From: Pyrenula massariospora
Taxonomy: Eukaryota > Ascomycota > Eurotiomycetes > Pyrenulales > Pyrenulaceae
Assembly (NCBI GenBank): GCA_021030905.1
Contig: JAGFMI010000011.1
Coordinates: forward strand, 558,001 to 622,000
Length of the DNA stretch: 64,000 nucleotides
Direction: 5' to 3'
Shown here one piece after another: positions 22,901 through 32,379 of this stretch. The notes beneath the pieces were generated by a model. The model was not told where the DNA came from and made no database searches. It was given only the letters and a program-made list of their open reading frames with translations. Every line of letters begins with the position of its first letter. Positions within the stretch are counted from its first letter, which is position 1. Made by a program: the position numbers and the translations under genes.

Positions 22901-23439
22901 GGGGAAGAACCAACGTCTTGCGGCATAGGTGATGGTGTGCGGGAAGGGCGTCTCGAATTCGAGCCTTGATTCCAGAGAACGGTGGATGGTGGGTTTGTAG
23001 GATCGTATGGCTGCTCTTGGTCTTTCGAACTTGGACGAGATGAAGGCGGAGTGGCTGATGCGCCGGGAGCTCTAGCATTCTTGTAGCCCTGGAATGGCTT
23101 TTTACAGATCCTTTTTTTCTCTGGCATTGGGCTTGCTGATCTAGAGATGCTTCCTCCACCACCGCCAGTCTCCTCAAACCCGGGCATCGGACTTGAAGCT
23201 CGACTTGCTGGATGGAAGCTGTCGTCCAGTACAACAACGAAATTAGAAGGAAATAGCCCGATCATTCTTCTATCTCTTTTTAATCTTCCTGTCCACCACG
23301 ATCCGTCTCCTGCATTGAGACATTCGATCAAATCGCCTTCCATAAACCCAAGGTCTTTTTCTGACTCTCCACCCCATGAGTAGACAGCCCGGCACCAACA
23401 AGGGAACCGGGTCGGAAGGTCTGGAGCTGCAGCTGGCAT
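19984..23439 (-). CDS. CYK3: Cytokinesis protein Cyk3 (SH3 plus transglutaminase-like domain)
   Basis: Uninterrupted 1151-aa protein. Residues about 13-72 are an SH3 domain (RAVYSWGGESEKDLGFMEGD, then DGSWWTGRL and GLFPSNFV). About 600 residues of Ser/Pro-rich disordered sequence follow, with many proline motifs that could bind SH3 partners. Residues about 695-830 are a transglutaminase-like fold (FTFVSEKITWDDDF, NHNWNAVVVDGCWRIMD). In yeast, Cyk3 acts at the bud neck with Hof1 and Inn1 to promote septum formation and chitin synthase activity. The catalytic cysteine position reads KRGSSLEVAHLVHE: Ser replaces Cys while His and Asp are kept, matching the known inactive state of Cyk3 family domains. 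The C-terminal 300 residues are the Cyk3-type tail and end in GEWECV. The gene is divergent from TMA16, with a 451-bp shared upstream region. Confidence 0.92.
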   Translation of the reverse strand: MPAAAPDLPTRFPCWCRAVYSWGGESEKDLGFMEGDLIECLNAGDGSWWTGRLKRDRRMIGLFPSNFVVVLDDSFHPASRASSPMPGFEETGGGGGSISRSASPMPEKKRICKKPFQGYKNARAPGASATPPSSRPSSKDQEQPYDPTNPPSTVLWNQGSNSRRPSRTPSPMPQDVGSSPPPPAPPPHKVGVGSRHPRSTPSPQPFAMNDRYQTFARTPSPRPTSFNGHTPPMLRDAMDDVMSSLQDMSMTEDSKSREGGFNPWSPEAFDDLRQPPSRPNPRPLTSLGLGAGGSNYDDQPAYSSQHNSPERYEDGPPQLSNYVQRMESRLRQMHAQDSRTPDELHLPEKKPQPPPKNSPYYSRPESAMAGQRPALKNRKSAYELGKDVLARKFTTKSSATSYSNHSTATNSTTNTSMTSQSIMSGYSAGGFSATSAGSLARRNRLEGTNQGRPVTSNGSRGISYLSEPRGMRSETPSSLGWNPSGEAHRAGALGGFSTPKMKKTGFFKKLIDGAKTGAASARSSIAASQAGSVHSPRPKSRSGLTGIAGGLAVSSNHGRDAAREMGLGGGANFDWMNVRIDVNRANSPSAMERQERAERCQMLDHPVIRPLDELADVVEGDESADGHPIPDPIDFDSTPNLHLVDKASRFITSLPPVVTSTALAQNHVCRPHRSEVQRLRAIFTFVSEKITWDDDFENGGAIDTRRVIQSKRGSSLEVAHLVHEMCSAIGIPSSIVRGYLKSPGEELDLDANQQRPNHNWNAVVVDGCWRIMDCSLASPTHPRRSLYSSISSQMADPWYFLTRPLEICYTHIPADHQDQHIVPPIAPEILLALPCALPPYFRNTLHIDGFDTSVLRLEGLEVCTLHVCVPNDVDVVAEVEAAAFYRDQDGDVYENGDVIRKRALAQPSWHSLPHSPGSLGKRFTVKAVLPSDEGRGVLKVYAGKKGLMHSAKDIPYPLAFAVPILHTGDNPAYDFITRHPTPHALRNDLYVCQPQCRRLRVDNTFVFAVRQHRSEVVDVITADSEDQRFAGSTNGRTSPNPFLISRPSSAMSMRSISATGSDPSTVSSASGAGGKPLKEKPAKLAIQSPSGKILKFSRRADGANSAGCGPDGAEGSVWETVIKVGERGMWRGLVLADRSARWCVWGEWECV

Positions 23440-23890
23440 TTTTATTCTCCAGATGTATTAGTCGGGATGTGAGAGATTCAAGAAAGATATGCGGACGCAA
23501 TTGTTGGGTGATTTGAGGTGATCTGCGATCAATGGAACCTGGCGTGTGCCCGTGGAGTTTGGTGGAGATGGTGAACGGCGGTGGCGAGGAAGCAAAGGAC
23601 AAACATCATCGTATTCGATTCACCTAGAAAGTTCAGAGGTATCAAATGGCTCATTATTTGTCTAATGGTAGACCTTCGTAGAATCGCAACTCCGAATTGA
23701 TTTTGTGCAAAACTTGGTTGCTGGGGTCTGTGTTGCTATGTTTGTTTACGCCGGACCGTTGTGGGCTTAGCTCCTCGGGTCTCCCCGCTCCCCGGCGTTG
23801 CCAAACCTTAAATTTTTTAAATTCTCCGCAGGCCGCACATCGAAAACCCTACAGCGCCATGCTTTGAAAAGACGTCCTTCTGCAATCACC
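23440..23890. promoter_or_regulatory. Bidirectional promoter region between CYK3 and TMA16
   Basis: The 451 bp between the two divergent start codons must drive both genes. No clear TATA element is seen at a standard spacing. The TMA16 side is preceded by an A/T-rich stretch near 23810-23830. The assignment rests on gene arrangement only. Confidence 0.5.
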
Positions 23891-24553
23891 ATGCCGACAA
23901 AGGCTTTGCACAAGGTGCAGAAACAGTTGAATAAGAAAGGGAGCAAGTTCAATGCTTTACACGAGAACAGTCGCGACGCTAAGAAACTGAGAAGAGCCGG
24001 GGCAAGGGAATCAAAACTTGCACGACTTGTAACAGCCTCTGTCAAAGCTAGTCAAGTTTATGGTAAGCCTTCAAGTTGAATATCGATCATAGACAAAGGG
24101 CTGCTAATGACCTGATAATTTTTAGTTGACCGTATCGAATGGTTTCAATCTGCGCTTTCGGACCGGCCTAGTGAGAAGTCATTCAGTACCGACGACTTGC
24201 AGACCTTGGCGAAGCTGCAAGTCTTTTTCTTCCCTCAAACAAGCCTCCCTAACACTCTTAGATATATTCAGCGCAACGATGACGAGCTAGAAAAGCTGAA
24301 AGCAGAGCGCAAGTCCCGAGTTCCAGGGCGCCCTCCAAGTAGTCAAGAAGATCACCTATCGCATCAAATTGATGTGGAACGGAAAGAATATAGGAGTGGC
24401 CTTTGGTCGCCTGATATTCGAGAAAAAGATTGCTTGGCACAATTGAGAAATTGGGACGGGCAATGGGCGTCTCTGAATAGGCTAACCTTCGTCCGCGTGG
24501 CCGAAGGTGGAGCCTTGACCCGATCACGCTTTCCCCCAAAAGGGCTTTCATGA
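23891..24553 (+). CDS. TMA16: Translation machinery-associated protein 16
   Basis: Two exons, 23891-24062 and 24126-24553, with a 63-nt intron (gtaagc...tttag), give 199 aa. The start MPTKALHKVQKQLNKKGSKF is a conserved basic N-terminus of the TMA16 family, and the spliced segment QVYVDRIEWFQ crosses the junction in frame. In yeast, Tma16 binds pre-60S particles late in large-subunit assembly. The protein is helical and basic throughout; a conserved block near the C-terminus reads GLWSPDIREKDCLAQLRNWD. Length matches the family (about 180-210 aa). Housekeeping expression is expected, from the promoter region shared with CYK3. Confidence 0.92.
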
Positions 24554-24960
24554 AAAACACTACAATTTCCATGAAAGAGAGGTTCCTGAAGTCCTCAAAT
24601 TATAACTGAGTTTTTGGCTTTCTTCAGCATCACCACTGGGTCTATGGGAGACGCATATGTTAAGATGCGCTCAGGTACGTCGGGGTAAAAGCATTCACGC
24701 CTAATTACCTTTAGAGGTGTATACAGCCCTTGATTAAGGCGAAAGCAACTTGTCTAAAGGTCGACTGCTAAGATGACTTGGGTATGGATCCTAGTAATAC
24801 GTACCGCATGCGGAAGAGGTAAGCAAACAAAGGATCCGACACCGCAGTGACTCCATTACTGAATATCCAAGCTGCATGAAAATGCCACGTTATCCCCCGG
24901 AAAAGCATGAATACAAGTCTAGTTTGACATTTTTTTTGAAGAGAGTTGTGTGGCTCCATC

Positions 24961-25302
24961 ATGGACTATGAGTTGTCGCCGAGCTCTCTAGGCTTGCGCC
25001 GGCGATCTATTCCACAAAGGACATTGTCTAAAGAGCTTGCAGACTACGGTTTTGATCAAAGCCCATCTGAAATCTCTGGTTTGCCAGACTCTAAAGATCG
25101 CAATAAGAATGCGAAAGACCTAGCTCGAGCCGACAGTGTTGCCATCTCACCTAGAACAGCAGCCATTAATGCCACCATTTCGTCAAATCATGAAAACGAT
25201 ACTGACTTTGCCTTTCAATGGCCTTGGACAGTCGCTGTCGTCGTTGCGATATTATCTCTGCGCTTCACCCTATGGTTAATAAGTCGAGTTGTGTTTGAGT
25301 AA
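24961..25302 (+). CDS. Small tail-anchored membrane protein, hypothetical
   Basis: A 113-aa frame starting MDYELSPSSLGLRRRSIPQR. The first 80 residues are polar, Ser-rich and probably disordered. One hydrophobic segment, WPWTVAVVVAILSLRFTLWL, ends nine residues before the stop, the geometry of a tail-anchored protein of the ER or mitochondrial outer membrane. No family recognised. The hydrophobic tail and sensible start support a real gene; an in-frame upstream ATG five codons earlier is an alternative. Confidence 0.5.
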   Translation: MDYELSPSSLGLRRRSIPQRTLSKELADYGFDQSPSEISGLPDSKDRNKNAKDLARADSVAISPRTAAINATISSNHENDTDFAFQWPWTVAVVVAILSLRFTLWLISRVVFE

Positions 25303-25910
25303 TAATGGGAGCAAATCGATTTGAAGGCTATCGAGACCATATTCAAGCTTAAAGCGTCCGCTAGAAAAAGTGGATAATATGGCTGCAACAGCCGATGGCA
25401 AGCACTTCAGAAGAGGAATGAAATCGCACTCGCTAGCGCACGCCCGCCGTTCAACTCGAGTTCGTTTGTCCCAAGAGCCCTAAGAATGGCTGACAAGAAA
25501 TTGCAACAAGAGACATTCGCTTCCACAAACCTCTCATAATCAACTACGCCTACTTGTGGCTTTCTCAAAGCGGAGAGACAAAGATGCCATTCCGCATCAA
25601 AATAGCCCGTACGAATTTCCATCTACCGCTTGAACAATTTCGCGATATAGAATTCTTACCATAGAATAACATGGCTACCCAACCGATTTGCTCTCATTCA
25701 GCATGGACCAGTTGCATCCACTTGACACTAAGACAGAACGGATATCAAGGATCGTCAAATTATGGAGTCCCTAGAGCAACGCCGGGGACGAACTCGTTTC
25801 AATTGCTTTATCCATGATAATGATCAACTCACGATAAAAGCAAAGCCCTCTACGCCAATGCCCATTCCTGGTACCTCCAATCCCTCTCGATCCAATCCAA
25901 AGGCCCCCAT
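25303..25910. other. Intergenic, no gene seen
   Basis: About 600 bp between the tail-anchored protein gene and the 3' end of the cutinase gene. The two genes converge, so this should contain both 3' untranslated regions. No other structure noted. Confidence 0.45.
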
Positions 25911-26620
25911 CTACAACCCCGCCGCCTTGCTCACGAAATCCGCTGCCTGTCCTGCATTGTCCCCATAGCTCAAATGCGCCGGCGTGATCGCGAACGACCC
26001 ACTCCCATTGCACACATCGTCCCCGTCCGCGCAAATCTCGAGCAATTTTGAGCTATCGATGCCCTGCACAGCCTGCCCGTTCAGCGGGTCCCCGAAGATG
26101 ACCACCGACGAGACGGAGCTCGCGGGGAAGCCGCTCTGGGTGGCCGCGTTGTGGACGACGGAGCCGCCCTGGCTGTAGCCGGAGAGGGCGATCTTGGTGT
26201 CCGGGCACTGCTGGAGGGCTTGCTGGGCGAGCTTGGACATGGTGGGGCCGCCGTCGGCGCCGAGGTTGGCGTTTCCCTGTTTGATGAGGTGTGAGTGTTC
26301 TAGCTTGGGGTATAGTGTTTGCGGAGGCGGTTGGGGGGGGGAGGTAAGCTTACTGCGATGCTAGCAGGATAGTCAACGCCCTGGACAGTGACTTGATCGG
26401 CGCCAACGGAGTCTCGGAGGGAGGAGAAGAATGGTGGCCCGGCGATGGTCCCGACGTTGCCGGGCTCGCTGGTGCCGCGGGCGAAGATGACGGTTAGGGG
26501 AGTGCAGCCCGCGTTGTCGACGACGCCGTTTTCGGTGGAGGAATCCTGGCGGGGGATGACGGCTGGGGAGGCGAGAGGGAGAAGGAATGGGAGGATGTGG
26601 GTGAGCGTTGAGAAATACAT
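25911..26620 (-). CDS. Cutinase (secreted serine esterase)
   Basis: Two exons, 26620-26354 and 26276-25911, with a 77-nt intron (gtaagc...aacag), give a 210-aa precursor. The N-terminus MYFSTLTHILPFLLPLASPA is a signal peptide, so the enzyme should be secreted. It belongs to the cutinase alpha/beta-hydrolase family, which cleaves cutin and other ester polymers. The nucleophile elbow is GYSQGG, the acidic residue lies in CADGDDVC and the histidine in PAHLSYGD, so the triad is complete. Four cysteines (GCTPL, QQCPD, EICAD, DDVC) fit the two conserved disulfides. The junction PASIA/GNANLG is typical of the family. The frame is open further upstream, but the signal peptide fixes the start at 26620. 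The enzyme is expected to act on plant surface polymers in a saprotroph or plant associate. Confidence 0.95.
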
Positions 26621-28262
26621 CGTGACAAATACACAGGATAGGATGCGGAGGAAGTTGTCAGGTTTCGACAGCAAGGTTTTTGTCGTGTGCGCGGGAGAAC
26701 AGAGGATGAGAAAGAGCAGATAGAAGCAGAGTTTGAGCGTAATTGAGACGGCCGCTGACCTACCTCCAAGAGCGAACACAATCGAGCTCTTATACTTGAC
26801 ACCATCAAAGCCATCTCGAATTACTGCAGTCAGTGCCCCAAGCCGTGGATTTGTTGACCGAGGTTTCTTTTCCAAGTCAGGCTGTTTCGAGATTCATTTA
26901 ATAAAGTCTGTAGGAAATTGATTGATCCCAAGCAAGCATCTTCTAGGCGCGTTCCCGTCCCTCGGCTGGGCCACCCGGTGGATCATCCGTATGTGGCGTT
27001 GATCCTCTTCGGTCCACCGTGATTGAAGAGATTGGAATTGTTGAATTTTGTGGAGGATCAGCAACCACTGTAGTGGTCAACCACATCATGAAAATGAGTG
27101 AAACCATGGCAGAAGACCCCGCGTCTGGCCGTGGGTAGATTAAATGCGTGCTTGTCCCTCGGTACCATTCGAAGAAACGGTCAAACAAGATTTGAGATGT
27201 TGAACAGGTCCGACAGGGTGCCTGTTTCAATAGCATTTGAATGTCAAATAACGGGGCGGAGAAGTCGGGAGGAAGCAGGATTCCGTTGATTGAAGTGGGT
27301 GCTGTGGGGTGGTGAGAGCGTTTCAGCACGGTGCTGTGATGTGATTGTCACAGGGGTGGACCTAGACCTTATTTGGCGGAGGCTTTGCGAAACAGCACCT
27401 TGTCACGTGGGATCGAAGATTTTGCCAAGATCTGTTGGGTGTCCTCCACTATCTATTGTACGAATAATGTGAGTGGAAAATCAGATAATATTTTGCGATT
27501 GTCTCTTGCACAACTCGGTCTCCTTACTGTTACATGGTTCCTGTTCTTCATTATATTGACTTTTTCTGTGTGACCACTCAAACGTATCTTCCGTCCGCCA
27601 GCCCGATTGGCCACCGCGGTCGTGGGCAACATGGTGGCATATTATAGAAGCGTCTCGCTGTGAATAGACGTGTCAGAAGAGAATCAATTAGATATCTAGT
27701 TTGCATGGCACTGTACAGGGCTAGGCTTCTCGGCATATGGCGCTTTCAAGATTCTTTGGCGTTCGAATACGCTTCGTTAATCGTTTCCAGCGCTTCGTTT
27801 GCGAGGATCGTTAATATTCCGAATAATTACAGGGCTAGGCCGCATCTGACTGGGCTTATGGTATCTCTGTGAATACAGTGATCTCAGTAATCGCAATAAT
27901 AACGAAGGGATGCGAAATACTGTCTGTCGGTACTGCTGAAATAACTGAAATGGACTTGATATTACCGTCGCAGAAGATCTTTGCAAATTTTTAGACACTC
28001 GATGAAGCTTCTCGAGGCCCTCTTGACGCTGCAACTCTCCTTGTTTAATTGAAGCACTGGTATCCTGCCTCTTTTGGCGCTGGAGTGTCATTACTCGCTT
28101 TAGCGTCCGACCCTTTCGTGCAGCAAGCAATCAGATATGCCCTGCGAAATGCAACCCCTGCTGCTTCAATACCATTTGCATAGTCTTACGGGTTATACAA
28201 TACAATAATTCCGTCGGTGAATGCTCTTGAGCTCAGCGTTGACTCTGAATCTCCATGAGAGT
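26621..28262. other. Intergenic, no convincing gene
   Basis: Contains the cutinase promoter side (a TATAAG-like sequence on the minus strand near 26790, about 170 bp before the start codon) and several short frames. A minus-strand frame at 26943-27329 includes a hydrophobic stretch (MVSLIFMMWLTTTVVA) but no known domain; I do not call it. Confidence 0.4.
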
Positions 28263-29040
28263 TTAACGTGTTGGTCGAGTTTCGTAACACGATTCTCGCC
28301 TTATCGAATCAAATGTGATACCACTGCAGAAGTGAGCTCGACTACATCTTGAAATGGCTCTGATATTGCTTACCTTTCGTTCTCCTCGAAGGCGGTATGC
28401 AATCGTCCTGATACGTTCATTCACTCTAATACGATGATTCACTCCGGAGGTTTCGCAAATGGTAGTCGCACTGTAAGGTTTGAAGTTGAACGGTGCTTCA
28501 GTGATGTTAAGACCCGAATCTCTATATAATCTCCCTCGTCCTATACCAATATCGAGATTGATCACGAAAGGGTCCGCGGCTGGAATGGTCTCAAATAAGC
28601 AGGGTCGGCGAGCGCTACAATAATACCTCCGACAAGCTTTCGCTACCAATCGTAGCTGCGACGGCCCGACAATGGCGTAATAAGAGCCGGGGTCCATGTC
28701 GAAGGCTGGGCCGTAGATCGCTTGGCAGGCTACAATCACATTAAGGATGTGTATGTGCTGGTTCAACGAGCTGAAGTTGACCCTGGAGGACTCAAGAGTT
28801 GTATCACGCCATGGATAGATAATTCAATTCAGGGTTGATCTGACATCATACCGCATTTCTAACTCCCCTCCGCCCCGTCCCATTGAATCCCAATTGTGAC
28901 CTACAGATTGGCTCTCTGAGACCCAGGATTTGCACAGTCAACTTATGTACATGAGAATCACTGTATATTACAGCTTCGATTAGTACTACCAGAGACCGAT
29001 GTTGCTCACTACCTTCGGTTTCAATCTTAATCAAAGCCAA
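28263..29040 (-). CDS. Possible multi-exon hypothetical protein
   Basis: Two open blocks on the minus strand can be joined: 29040-28852 and about 28796-28370, across a candidate intron (gtatga...ttgag) that keeps the frame (GVRNA/SSRVNF). A further candidate intron (gtaagc...tgcag) near 28370-28322 would end the protein a few codons later in WYHI. Part of the sequence looks like folded protein (FDMDPGSYYAIVGPSQ, FNFKPYSATTICE), but I recognise no family and cannot place a convincing ATG upstream. It could be a decayed gene or one with unfound 5' exons. Confidence 0.3.
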
Positions 29041-29264
29041 CTTTCACCGATGCCAAGAGTTTCCGGATGCGGCAAAAAAGGCTACTTGCCCAGAGACGGC
29101 GGGTAACAAAGGGAAGACTTACTAGATTGACGGAGCTATTTACCTTTCTGGAATGTCAATCTTGCTTCCAGTAAAAGTTATCAACACAGCCAGGATAATT
29201 TGGAGACTTCGAGAACAGCATCCATACAGCCAAAATCGACTGACAGAGCAACATAGCTAGCGCC

Positions 29265-29831
29265 ATGCCTTCAAGCGGACACGACGGCAGGCAGTCTCGT
29301 AAGACATCCGTTGCTAGCAATAGCACCGCCAATGCCGACCCTCGACGACGTCGCTCTCCAACCATTTCAGCATCGTCCCATATTTCTGCACCAACCTCAA
29401 CTATATCGGCAAGCTTAGATGAAAGCCCAAGCCCTCCTACTTTCCAGACTATCGTTAAGCAAGAATTTTATCGTCTCCCTCTTTTTATCACCACCTTCGT
29501 TATATGGGGACTATGGGCTATTAGCGTCGTGCTCTATGCTTTTCTCTTGGTATTGTTCGGCCTAGTTAAAGCGATCTACCATGTCTGGGCATTCTTCGGC
29601 GCTATCTTCCTTCTCGGCTTTGTTTACATTTGTATCATGCACTATGAGGCTATTATACTTCTCAATGTAGTATCGGCACCGAGTATGGCATCTTTCTGGT
29701 ATCACTTTCGGAATGGAGAAACAATAACGGTAATGATTCTGTCTTACGAATGCATTTTAAGAAGCTGACCTGTTTTGCAGGAGACTGTTATCAAGGGGGT
29801 GGTTAGGCAGTGGAATGGCTTTTGGAACTGA
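29265..29831 (+). CDS. Small multi-pass membrane protein, hypothetical
   Basis: Two exons, 29265-29729 and 29781-29831, with a 51-nt intron (gtaatg...tgcag), give 171 aa ending in VRQWNGFWN. The first 65 residues are Ser/Thr/Arg-rich and disordered. Hydrophobic segments follow at about 75-100 (LFITTFVIWGLWAISVVLYA) and 105-140 (VWAFFGAIFLLGFVYICIMH). No domain recognised. Frame continuity over the intron and the clear membrane segments support a real gene, perhaps of the ER or vacuole. Confidence 0.6.
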
Positions 29832-30469
29832 GTGTCCGGGATCTAGTCTTGGTTATGGAAGTAGAAACGCTGAGGGACATGATAGACGGCGTATAATTCA
29901 TCGTACAGAGGAGATCAAGACTACATTTCCCTTACACACCGAGTGTCCGGAGGGGAAAGAACGTTGGATCACGTACTTTGGCACACTAGATCTGATTCAT
30001 TCGGTCTGTAGCAATTATGAAAGATGATCTTCTACAGATTCTGCTTTGCGGGAGTGGGAAAGCTCGTGAAACTTCTCGTGAGGTAGAAGCGGATACCTTA
30101 AAAGGAGCCCATGGCCGAACCGCAGATTCTACGCAATAGACCCCTGCCCAAAATTAAAGGTATTTGCCGACCGTGTCCTAATTTCTACTGACACAAAGCG
30201 ACTGCTGATGATTAAGGCTTGTGTGTAACCTTCGCCAAACTGTGAGCATGCTGTATGCCAACAGTGGGATGAGTGTTCACCACCTCAACGTGGCCTTCAC
30301 TCAACCCCTCATGCGGAACACGCCATCGTCATACACAATGGCGTTATCAAGTGAAGCTTTAAAGAGGCGTAATTTAATCGCATTCAAGAGGAGAGCTTTA
30401 TCGAAATCGCATATGGTATTCCACTCAATAACGAAATTTAGGCATTCAGAAATCTGAACCTTGGACAGC
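29832..30469. other. Intergenic, no gene seen
   Basis: About 640 bp between two plus-strand genes. Short frames only; it should include the promoter of the TauD-type oxygenase gene. Confidence 0.45.
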
Positions 30470-31811
30470 ATGGGTTCCACTGCCACCAAAACAGTCACTC
30501 GACAACCAGATATCCAATACAAGCCGGATTTCGAGAAATATCGGGCTCGAACAAAGCGTCGACTGGAATCAGAATCGCTGAGCCATAAGAGCCTGCCATC
30601 TGGATATCCGCAGGGACTGACAGGGGACCTGGTATGGGAAGGCGAAGGTCTTGCTGAGAAGTACGACTGGACCTTTCAGCTTAGTCCGACCCAGGTTGAG
30701 GAATTGGAAACTGCATTGAAACATTTCAAATGTCCGCGCAATTACTGAGTACACATATAGTCTTGCGATATTGACCACTATACAGCACTAGGCAAGCCGC
30801 TCGGCCACATCAATCAAGACACCTTCCCATTACCAACCTTACACGATGCTCTCCGAAAAGTATCGCGCGAGCTTCATTTTGGTCACGGATTCCAAGTTGT
30901 TCGCGGCCTCCCCGTAGACGCCCATTCTCGCGAGGAAAACATTATAATCTACGCCGGCATCTCGTCTCATATCGCCCCTCTCCGCGCCCGACAAGACAGC
31001 AGATACAACGGCCAACCCGCGGACGTCGTCCTAAATCACATCAAAGACCTCAGCAGCACTTCTTCAAAATCGCAAATCGGGGCTCCCGCCTACACAGCCG
31101 ACAAGCAAGTCTTCCACACTGACGCAGGTGACATCGTCTCGCTCTTCGCGCTCAGCACGGCCGCTGAAGGCGGTACAAGCCGTCTAGCCAGCACCTGGCG
31201 GGTCTACAATGAACTCGCATCCACGCGGCCCGACCTCATCGAGACGCTTTCTCAACCCTGGATCGCCGAGAGCTATGGCAACCCGTCCAAAGCTTACACC
31301 ACTAAACCGCTCTTGTTCCACCAACCGGCTACGCCTGTCGCGCCAGAGCGTGTCGTCCTACAATATGCGCGACGGTACTTTACTGGTTTCGGAGCCCTGC
31401 CCAGGTCAAGTGACATACCGCCGATTACTGAAGCACAAGCGGAGGCATTAGATGCGATTCATTTCCTCGGAGAGAGGTTTAATGTCGGCTTGGATTTTCG
31501 AAAAGGGGATGTGCAGTATGTGAATAATCTGGCCGTCTTCCATGCGAGGGATGGGTTCAGGGACAGCGAAAAGCAACAGTGAGTATCGTATCGTATCTTT
31601 CTACTCTTCGTATTTGGTGCTGATTGCTCCTTACGGTAGGCGTCACCTGGTCAGACTATGGCTGCGCGATCCAGAGTATGCCTGGGAAACGCCCGAGCCT
31701 CTGAAGTCCAGGTGGGAGCAGCTGTACGAGGGTGTATCTCCAGAGGGTCAGGTTTTCCCATTGGAGCCGTATGTCAGGAGCGCCGGCAATGGAACTGCGA
31801 AGGATGGCTGA
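30470..31811 (+). CDS. TauD/TfdA-type Fe(II)/2-oxoglutarate-dependent oxygenase
   Basis: Three exons, 30470-30731, 30786-31578 and 31640-31811, give 408 aa. Intron 1 uses the less usual donor gtccgc with acceptor atacag, chosen because it restores ALKHFK/SLGKPLGHINQ; intron 2 is gtgagt...ggtag. The double-stranded beta-helix domain carries the iron motif HxD in FHTDAGD (about residue 197) and the distal histidine in NNLAVFHARDGF (about 338), with downstream arginines in RHLVRLWLRD for 2-oxoglutarate. It belongs to the large fungal TauD-like (clavaminate synthase-like) group; substrates in this group vary and none can be assigned here. No signal peptide, so probably cytosolic. Confidence 0.88.
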
Positions 31812-32379
31812 GCTGATTCCTCGCTGGTCTTGGTAGGCATGTAGCGACTGAAGAAAACGCATCACGTGACCAGCGCGGACAAAGTCCACCATTTGGATCG
31901 CAACTTTTTACATGCCCAGCTAGTCCTCGTGAAATCTTCGGGGTATCATGCACGCCTAGAATCTCCAAGAGTCACCTTCCTATCATTGAAAGATGGAAAA
32001 TACGTCCAAGATTTTCCAAGCCTGCAGACAGGGATTGCCGAATCGCGCAATCTGTTATCTCGAGCACGCCAATGATCTACGCGAAAGATAAACTCACCTC
32101 CCACAATACATGTCTCATGAACTGCTCGGCGTAACCCGAAAAGACATGCTCGTGCCCCCATATCACGCAAGTCAGAGACCATCCCGTGTCCTTGGCTCTG
32201 CTGGCCTCTGCTTGATCTCGCAACCCAGCCATCCGATCACACCAGGGTATCGTTCTCAGCGGCGGGACCATGCTCGTGCATATAACGCCGCCTCTGCCGC
32301 GACAAAGCTGCAGTCGAGTATTTGACTTTGGATAGACTCACCTTGAGACTATTAGAACTTCTTCTGTCTTTGGTTCGTG
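31812..32379. other. Intergenic between oxygenase and permease genes
   Basis: About 570 bp between two plus-strand genes. No gene or repeat is seen. It should carry the permease promoter. Confidence 0.45.

Noticed and set aside
26943-27329. Minus-strand frame with one hydrophobic segment
   Set aside because: Low-complexity polar ends and no family resemblance; the length is within chance expectation.
30732-30785. Alternative acceptor at gcactag in intron 1 of the oxygenase gene
   Set aside because: It also keeps the frame but yields KCKPLGH, while the chosen acceptor gives the expected SLGKPLGH.
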